Positions 4,649 through 9,069 of a stretch of DNA of 9,069 nucleotides are shown here, one piece after another (positions within the stretch are counted from its first letter, which is position 1; every line of letters starts with the position of its first letter). The notes below the pieces were generated by a model, which ran no database searches, had not been told where the DNA came from, and saw only the letters and a program-made list of their open reading frames with translations. The stretch covers positions 1 to 9,069 of the forward strand of contig DASQDR010000089.1 of NCBI GenBank assembly GCA_035634055.1. Reading direction: 5' to 3'. This stretch comes from JAICTV01 sp035634055 (GTDB lineage: Bacteria > Planctomycetota > Phycisphaerae > Tepidisphaerales > Tepidisphaeraceae). Both the position numbers and the translations under genes were made by a program.

Positions 4649-6601
4649 CTACGGCAACAGGTCCTCAATCGTTGCCAGCACATCGCCCGCGTCCACCTGC
4701 GCGTGATCCGTTCCGACGCCGCCGTAGAGGGTGTCGGCGGCGCCGTTGCGGGCGTAGAAGTAGTCGTCGCCGCCCTGGCCGAAGGCGGTGTTGTTGCCGG
4801 CGTCGCCCCAGAAACGGTCGGAGGAGGAGCCGCCGTCGAGGGTGTCGTTGCCGTCGCCGCCGTACAGGCGGTCCTTGCCGGCCTCTCCGTAAAGCTTGTC
4901 GTGCCCGCCGTTGCCGGTAAGGCGGTCGTCGCCAACGCCGCCGAAGGCGCGGTCCTTGCCGGCGCCGCTGGTGAGGGTGTCGGCGCCGTCGCCGCCCTGG
5001 AGATAGTCGTTGCCCGCGCCGGCGTCCACGTACGCGCCGAGGGCGATGCCGGGGCCGAGGGTGATGGCGTCGTCGCCGTCGTGGGCGAAGACCTCGATGC
5101 CGGTGATGCCGGCGGCGGCGAACGTGGCGGACGCGCCGTTGCGGGTGACGGTGTAACTCGCGCCGGCGAGGGTGACGGCAATGGCATCGACGCCGGCGGT
5201 GCCGTTGATGGTCAGCTTACCGCTGGTGACGCTGGCGAAGACCGGCCGCTCGAACGCGCCGACGTCGAACCCGCCGCCAGCGGGGCGGGATGCGCCGGCG
5301 CGGTCGATGATCGGCGCGAGCTTGAGCGATTCGTTGGTGACGCCGGCCGTGCCGCGGTCGATCGCGGCGCTGGCGGGGGCGAGGGAGAAGTCGTTGCCGG
5401 CGTAGTTGGCGAACAGCGCCCCCATCTGCGCCTGCGAGATGGCGGCCGAGTGCGCGTCCCCGCCGCCGGTGGCGGTCCGCCATTGGGCGAGGGTGACGAA
5501 CGATTCATCGTGGCTGAAGCGGTCTTCCACCAGGTTATAGTCGCTGACGAACCCGGCGGCGCTGTCCCCCGATAGCTCGATCGCGCCGCGCGTTGGGTGC
5601 AGGTTGAACAGCACGTTGTTGAACACGGTGGTGTTGACCGCGCCGCCGGTGACGAGCAGGCACCACCGACCGTCGGCGGCCTGGATGACGGTGTTGTTGG
5701 CGATCGTGTTGCCGGTCGCCGGCGCGGCGGCGTCGATCTGGTAGAGGGCGATGCCGCCGGCGTGGTTGTCGTAGAGTAGGTTGTTGGTGATCCGGCTGTC
5801 GCGGACGCCGTCGCAGTTGATCGCCGACCCGCCGACGCCCGAGAACGCCGACCCGCCGCCGTTGCCGTAGCAGGTATTGGCGTCCACCAGCGCGCCGCTG
5901 ATGATGCCGTCAACCTTCGACAGCGCAGTGTTGCCGGTTTCAATGTCGGCGTTCATGTGGATGCCGCAGTTGGCGTTGCCCCAGCAGGTGTTGTTGCGGA
6001 TGACCGGGCGGTCGGCGGAGTTGGAGAAGTAGATGCCGTGCTCCTTGACCGAGCGCGAGCAGACGTTGCCCTCAATGGTGATGTCGTCGGCGAAGGCGGT
6101 GAAGATCCCCCACGTGCCCCAGCGGTGGGCGGCATTGTTGCGGACGATCACACCGGTGCTGAAGACGCCGGTGTCGAAGCCGTCGCCCACCACGCGGATG
6201 CCGGCGCGGCTGGTGGCGGGGTCGTTGGTGCCGAGCAGCGTGAAGCCGTCCACCGTCACGTGAGAGACATTCTCCAGGTTGATGCCGTCGCGCTTCGTCG
6301 CCGGGTTGACGGCGTTGATGACCGCGCCTTTCTGCGCGGCGAAGGTGATGCGGCTGGCGGCGGTGCCGGAGGTGCGAAGATCGAAGCCGACGTAGTTGCC
6401 GGCGGTGACGACAACGGTGTCACCCGCGGCGACGTGGTCGGCGGCGTGCTGGAGCGTCTGCCACGGCGCTGCCTGCGAGCCGGCGGACTGGTTGCTGCCG
6501 CCGGTCGACACGTAGTACGTGGCCAGCAGCCGGCGGGGCTCGAGGTGCTCGAAGTTGCACAGGCGACGGGCGTGGCGCGGGCGGCGCGGGCGGTTGATCA
6601 T
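4649..6601 (-). CDS. LEPR-XLL exported right-handed parallel beta-helix protein with C-terminal RTX calcium-binding repeats
   Basis: A 650-residue surface or secreted protein. Residues 17-27 are FEHLEPRRLLA, the N-terminal LEPR-XLL signature of planctomycete exported proteins, preceded by an Arg-rich leader. Mature sequence starts TYYVSTGGSNQSAGSQAAPW and continues as a beta-helix to about residue 430, rich in turns such as VIRNNTCWGNANCG and RITNNLLYDNHAGG, as in DUF1565 proteins, pectate lyase-like folds and alginate lyases. A GGGFDVGAFERP segment closes the helix. Residues about 526-635 are RTX-type nonapeptides (GGDGADTL, GGVGDDRL, GGDGNDTL) that bind calcium and fold outside the cell. 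Polysaccharide binding or cleavage is likely, but no catalytic residue set is evident. The ATG at 6601 has AGGAG about ten bases upstream; a longer frame to 6709 adds only a non-conserved leader. No C-terminal anchor follows the RTX block. Confidence 0.88.
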   Translation of the reverse strand: MINRPRRPRHARRLCNFEHLEPRRLLATYYVSTGGSNQSAGSQAAPWQTLQHAADHVAAGDTVVVTAGNYVGFDLRTSGTAASRITFAAQKGAVINAVNPATKRDGINLENVSHVTVDGFTLLGTNDPATSRAGIRVVGDGFDTGVFSTGVIVRNNAAHRWGTWGIFTAFADDITIEGNVCSRSVKEHGIYFSNSADRPVIRNNTCWGNANCGIHMNADIETGNTALSKVDGIISGALVDANTCYGNGGGSAFSGVGGSAINCDGVRDSRITNNLLYDNHAGGIALYQIDAAAPATGNTIANNTVIQAADGRWCLLVTGGAVNTTVFNNVLFNLHPTRGAIELSGDSAAGFVSDYNLVEDRFSHDESFVTLAQWRTATGGGDAHSAAISQAQMGALFANYAGNDFSLAPASAAIDRGTAGVTNESLKLAPIIDRAGASRPAGGGFDVGAFERPVFASVTSGKLTINGTAGVDAIAVTLAGASYTVTRNGASATFAAAGITGIEVFAHDGDDAITLGPGIALGAYVDAGAGNDYLQGGDGADTLTSGAGKDRAFGGVGDDRLTGNGGHDKLYGEAGKDRLYGGDGNDTLDGGSSSDRFWGDAGNNTAFGQGGDDYFYARNGAADTLYGGVGTDHAQVDAGDVLATIEDLLP

Positions 6602-6759
6602 GGCAGCGGGTCTCCTGCTACCAATGTCGCAATGTTCTGACCGTGAGGTGGGCGGCGATGGCGCGCCCGAGCGCAGGCGACGCCGATTCTCGGACCGCGC
6701 TGCCGGCATAACCGGACGAGGGGGGACAGCTTCCGGCGCGGCCGACGTTCAATGCCGCG

Positions 6760-7521
6760 CTACGCCCGGCCGTAGACCGGCACGAGCGCGCCGCTGGTCA
6801 GCGCGTTGGCAGGGGAGGCCAGGAAGGCGATCGACCGCGCGACCTCCTCCACCTTCGGCCAGTCGTCGAAGTTCGCCGCCGGCATCGCCTTACGGTTGGC
6901 GCCGGTGTCCATGATCGACGGGAGGACGGCGTTGACGAGGATGCGCTCCGCCTTCACCTCCTCGGCCAGCGATTGCGTGACCGAGGCGACGGCGGCCTTG
7001 GAGGCGCTGTAGGCGATCATCCCGCCGACGGGCGTGACGGCGGGGCGGGCGCCGACGTTAACGATCCGCCCGCCGCGAAGATTTCCGCCGCCGCCCGCGC
7101 CGCCCTCGCCGCCGGCGCCAGCCGCGCGCTCGACGCTCCTGCGGATGGCGCGGACCGCCTCGCGGCAGCAGAGGAACGCGGTGAGCGCGTTCGTGCGGAA
7201 CATCGAGAGGAAGTCATCGGCAGACGTGTCGGCCACGGGCGCGGCGCTGAAGGCGCCGACCAGGTGGACCGACGCCCACAGGTCGTTCATCCCCGCGTAG
7301 AGCGCGGCGACCTCCTGCTCGTCGGTGACGTCCACCCGGTGCAGGCGGAGGCGGTCCGACGCCGGCGGCAGGTGTCGGCCCTCGGAGTCGCTGTGCCAGG
7401 TGACGTCGCAACTCGCCCCCGCGTCCAGCAGCGCCCGCACGACCGCGGCGCCGAGGAACCCGGTCCCGCCCGTCACCACCATTCGTCGCCCGTCCAGTCC
7501 CAGCGGCAATCCAGCGGCCAT
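6760..7521 (-). CDS. Short-chain dehydrogenase/reductase family protein with Ala at the catalytic-Ser position
   Basis: A 253-residue SDR-fold protein, normally a cytoplasmic NAD(P)-dependent oxidoreductase. The cofactor motif TGGTGFLG is at 17-24, DVT at 64-66, the structural Asn at N111, and the active-site YSASK at 171-175 (Y171, K175). The serine expected 13 residues before Y171 is Ala158, in VNVGARPAV, so the classical Ser-Tyr-Lys triad is incomplete. I recall a subfamily with NVGA in this place, so this may be a family trait rather than damage. HLVGAF (86-91) replaces the usual NNAG. A Gly/Ala-rich insert at 133-151 precedes the fifth strand. C-terminal LVPVYGRA fits the family's Gly-rich end. 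The ATG at 7521 has GAGG seven bases upstream and a sensible length; a TTG at 7551 is less likely. Substrate is unknown. Confidence 0.85.
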   Translation of the reverse strand: MAAGLPLGLDGRRMVVTGGTGFLGAAVVRALLDAGASCDVTWHSDSEGRHLPPASDRLRLHRVDVTDEQEVAALYAGMNDLWASVHLVGAFSAAPVADTSADDFLSMFRTNALTAFLCCREAVRAIRRSVERAAGAGGEGGAGGGGNLRGGRIVNVGARPAVTPVGGMIAYSASKAAVASVTQSLAEEVKAERILVNAVLPSIMDTGANRKAMPAANFDDWPKVEEVARSIAFLASPANALTSGALVPVYGRA

Positions 7522-7618
7522 CGCGGCACCTCGTGTATAGCGTCCGGCCAAGCAGCATACCCGCCGACGCCGAAGGAGATGCGCGGGCGCAACGGACGCC
7601 GTCGGAGAGGAGGGGTGG

Positions 7619-7700
7619 CCACGAATTTACACAAATCAACACGAATAAGACGAAGCGACAGCAAAACTCTTCATTCGTGTAAATTCGTGTCGATTCGTGG
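7619..7700. repeat. 10-bp-phased imperfect inverted repeat, AT-rich
   Basis: The arms 7619-7646 and 7673-7700 are inverted copies matching at 23 of 28 positions, with 26 bases between. Each arm is itself three units about ten bases apart: ATTCGTGTAA, ATTCGTGTCG, ATTCGTGG on the right, and the complement on the left (CCACGAATTT, ACACAAATCA, ACACGAAT). The element is AT-rich in GC-rich DNA and lies between the acetyltransferase stop and the SDR start, both on the minus strand. It could be a small mobile repeat, a long hairpin or a protein-binding array. Variants of CACGAATTTACACGAAT are familiar to me from planctomycete intergenic DNA. Confidence 0.7.
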
Positions 7701-7754
7701 GCAATCCTCTTTCTTCGTCGCCCGATGAGCGCACCGCGGGGCGGCGGGGGAGGG

Positions 7755-8291
7755 TTACTCCTCGATGGATCCGAGCACCGGGATGCTCACGCCCTTCGGC
7801 GTCGGGGCGGTGGTCGGGGCGGTGATAACCGGGACGTCCAGCAGCGTGCGGACCATCGCGATCTCGTCGCATCCCTCGCGCTTCGGGCAGCGCACGCAGT
7901 CGCTCCAGACCTTCAGCGGCAGCGCGTCCTTGCTCACCACCTCGAAGCCGAGCTTCTCGAAGAAGGCCTGCTCGTAGGTCAGCGACATGATCCGGCGGAT
8001 CTGGAGGCGACGCGCCTCCTCGAGCGCCCACTCGGTAAGCCTTCGGCCGATACCCTGCCCGCGGTAATCCTCGTCCACCGCCAGCGAGCGGATCTCCGCC
8101 AGGTCCGCCCAGATGATCGACAGGGCGGCGCACCCGACGATCTTCCCGCCGTCAGCCTGGAAGACGGCGAAGTCGCGCAGGTCCTCGTAGAGCTGCGCGT
8201 AGCTCTTGAAGAGCATCCGGCCGAGCTCCGCGTGGCTGTTGATGATCTCACCGACGCGCGCGACGTCGTGGACGGTGGCGGGACGAATCAT
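7755..8291 (-). CDS. argA: ArgA-type GNAT N-acetyltransferase (probable N-acetylglutamate synthase family)
   Basis: A 178-residue GNAT protein. It resembles the short bacterial ArgA family that acetylates glutamate with acetyl-CoA at the first step of arginine synthesis, and is similar in length to the mycobacterial type. It starts MIRPATVHDVARVGEIINSH, has the family's LYEDLRDFAVF segment (34-44), the strand LAEIRSLAVDEDYRG, the acetyl-CoA loop RGQGIG (77-82) and FFEKLGFEVV (110-119). WSDCVRCPKREGC carries C132, C135 and C141, which I recall as typical of this family and possibly metal-binding. The Thr/Pro-rich tail after about 155 is variable. ATG 8291 was chosen by family alignment; a TTG at 8321 lies inside a likely -10 box. 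No other arginine gene is nearby, so another amine substrate is possible. Confidence 0.8.
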   Translation of the reverse strand: MIRPATVHDVARVGEIINSHAELGRMLFKSYAQLYEDLRDFAVFQADGGKIVGCAALSIIWADLAEIRSLAVDEDYRGQGIGRRLTEWALEEARRLQIRRIMSLTYEQAFFEKLGFEVVSKDALPLKVWSDCVRCPKREGCDEIAMVRTLLDVPVITAPTTAPTPKGVSIPVLGSIEE

Positions 8292-8320
8292 TTCCTCGAG
8301 CACGCTCCTGTTATCGGCCA

Positions 8321-8329
8321 ACTATAGCA
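8321..8329 (-). promoter_or_regulatory. Extended -10 promoter element for the acetyltransferase gene
   Basis: On the minus strand the sequence TGCTATAGT matches an extended -10 element (TGnTATAAT, one mismatch), ending 29 bases before the ATG at 8291. No good -35 lies 17 bases upstream, as is common for extended -10 sites. Transcription would start near 8314, leaving a short leader containing AGGAG at 8305-8309. This supports the ATG and argues against the TTG at 8321. Confidence 0.45.
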
Positions 8330-8498
8330 GATTACGAGAAGGGCGGCCGGCGGTTCGCGGGACGCGCGACCGCGTCGCGACGACACCGGCGCGGCAGCGA
8401 GAAGGTGCGGGCGGTGACGGCGCGGGCGCCGGGCCGCGCGTTCCGGCAGTCGCGGGGTCGCTCAGCCATCGCTCGCCCGTCGATCGCCGGTCGGTCCC

Positions 8499-8526
8499 GC
8501 GCCGGTGGCGAGATTGCCACCGGCGC
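8499..8526 (-). terminator. Perfect 11-bp GC hairpin after the tail-anchored hypothetical
   Basis: GCGCCGGTGGC (8499-8509) pairs perfectly with GCCACCGGCGC (8516-8526) around a six-base GAGATT loop. It begins 41 bases past the stop of the minus-strand gene ending at 8568. Like the hairpin at 356-381 it has an 11-bp stem and no T-run. It probably marks the 3' end of that transcript. The rest of 8330-8567 holds no gene I can support. Confidence 0.5.
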
Positions 8527-8567
8527 TGCCCGAGGCGCGAGAGAGGGCGGCTCGAAGCGGGGCGGGG

Positions 8568-8885
8568 CTACACGAGGATGAGCGTGTGCAGGTCGACCAG
8601 CCAGGTGGTGAGGCCGAGGATCGCCAGCACGACCGCCTGCGCGGTGCTGACCGGCTGGCCGAAGCATTTGAGGGGCTGGCGGGGCTTGTGGAGCCAGCCG
8701 CGGCGGAGCAGGCCGGCGAGGCGGTCGAGCTTGGAGAGCGTCGGCTGGTCGTCCTCGACGACGGTCACCTCGGTGACGAACAGCCCGTTCTTCCAGCCGA
8801 TCTGCTCAGCCTCGGCGGCGGAGCCGGCGCGGACGCGGAGCACGCTGTCCTTCTCCTTGGTCTTGCCACGAACGACGTACAACAT
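8568..8885 (-). CDS. Hypothetical small tail-anchored membrane protein
   Basis: A 105-residue protein I cannot name. Residues 1-45 (MLYVVRGKTKEKDSVLRVRA, then GSAAEAEQIGWKNGLFVTEVTVVED) look like a small alpha/beta domain: strand, helix starting GSAAEAEQ, then strand FVTEVTVVE. The pattern resembles adaptor-like N-terminal domains in type II secretion or pilus assembly proteins, but that is only a similarity of form. A basic linker with LAGLLRRGWLHKPRQPLKCF follows, and the C-terminus (about 80-105) is one hydrophobic helix, STAQAVVLAILGLTTWLVDL plus HTLILV, ending at the stop. This predicts a membrane-anchored protein with its small domain in the cytoplasm. The ATG at 8885 has AGGAG nine bases upstream; a longer frame to 8951 lacks one. 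A sigma-70-like promoter lies about 100 bases upstream. Confidence 0.7.
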   Translation of the reverse strand: MLYVVRGKTKEKDSVLRVRAGSAAEAEQIGWKNGLFVTEVTVVEDDQPTLSKLDRLAGLLRRGWLHKPRQPLKCFGQPVSTAQAVVLAILGLTTWLVDLHTLILV

Positions 8886-8995
8886 GAGTGGGTCTCCTCT
8901 CAATCCGTTCCCTGTCCACTCGTTCATGCAATAGATTCGGGACAATGGCAAAGGGTGGAAAGGCGTTCCATGAAATCCGTGCCAGCTCGATACGA

Positions 8996-9024
8996 ATTAT
9001 AGGACGTGAACACGGATATGACGA
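8996..9024 (-). promoter_or_regulatory. Sigma-70-like promoter for the gene at 8568-8885
   Basis: On the minus strand there is a perfect TATAAT (8996-9001) and, 17 bases upstream, TCGTCA (9019-9024), which matches four of six bases of TTGACA. The predicted start is near 8989, giving a leader of about 100 bases before the ATG at 8885. The stretch is AT-rich compared with the window. Two ACGAATTA copies (8992-8999 and 9021-9028) overlap the boxes. Confidence 0.5.
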
Positions 9025-9046
9025 ATTAATGTGAGACGCTGGGATT

Positions 9047-9069
9047 ATGCGAAAAAAGGGACGGCCGAC
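9047..9069 (+). CDS. Possible start of a plus-strand gene cut by the right edge
   Basis: ATG at 9047 opens a frame reading MRKKGRP before the window ends. Starts of this kind (basic, then GRPT or GRPS) are common in small DNA-binding and phage or transposon-related proteins, but seven residues cannot identify a family. The ribosome binding site is weak. It would be divergent from the promoter at 8996-9024. Confidence 0.2.

Noticed and set aside
4690..5026. Periodic DNA repeats that might suggest a CRISPR array or satellite
   Set aside because: The period matches nonapeptide RTX codons within an intact gene, the units are degenerate, and there are no spacers.
4703..5575. Plus-strand open frame of 290 codons, Gly/Ala/Val-rich
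   Set aside because: It is the antisense shadow of the RTX and late beta-helix coding region; its repeats come from the calcium-binding motif codons.
6760..7551. TTG at 7551 as the SDR start
   Set aside because: The ATG at 7521 has a GAGG seven bases upstream and gives the normal distance to the TGGTGFLG motif.
7621..7700. ACGAATT-rich element as an insertion-sequence end with a transposase
   Set aside because: No transposase frame or target duplication is visible nearby; it is kept only as a repeat.
7755..8321. TTG at 8321 as the acetyltransferase start
   Set aside because: It overlaps a TGCTATAGT promoter element and adds ten residues absent from the family; the ATG at 8291 fits homologs.

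Overview
The window is GC-rich bacterial DNA that most likely comes from a planctomycete, probably class Phycisphaerae. The strongest clue is an N-terminal FEHLEPRRLLA motif on a large beta-helix protein, which matches the LEPR-XLL type of planctomycete exported proteins. Small repeats in the gaps (an AACGAACCCAAT repeat, GGACAGAG tandem units, an ACGAATT-rich inverted repeat) also resemble sequences I recall from that group. No rRNA, tRNA, CRISPR array, transposase or phage gene was recognised.

Layout. Positions 1-123 (minus) are the 3' end of a GH35 beta-galactosidase-like reading frame that leaves the window on the left and loses its 5' part in a repeat-bearing stretch. Positions 419-1606 (minus) encode a zinc-dependent medium-chain alcohol/formaldehyde dehydrogenase. 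Positions 1789-2619 (minus) encode a membrane-anchored SRPBCC protein. Across a 291-base divergent region with two perfect palindromes lie a small basic stress-type protein (2911-3198, plus) and a tightly linked coiled-coil hypothetical (3201-3464, plus). A Tat-exported intradiol dioxygenase (3774-4442, plus) converges on the LEPR-XLL/beta-helix/RTX protein (4649-6601, minus). Minus-strand genes follow: an SDR-fold protein without the usual catalytic serine (6760-7521), an ArgA-type acetyltransferase (7755-8291) and a 105-residue tail-anchored hypothetical (8568-8885) with a good sigma-70-like promoter at 8996-9024. A possible new plus-strand gene begins at 9047.

How the genes work together. 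The dehydrogenase, SRPBCC protein, basic protein and coiled-coil protein look like a small stress or aldehyde-tolerance group arranged around one divergent regulatory region; this is inference from family and layout. The remaining genes look independent: each has its own ribosome binding site, gaps are about 100 to 300 bases, and several gaps hold hairpins or repeats. I found no clear previously undescribed multi-gene system. The most distinctive non-coding signals are the 10-bp-phased inverted repeat at 7619-7700, the AACGAACCCAAT repeats next to the GH35 remnant, and the paired palindromes at 2701-2770.
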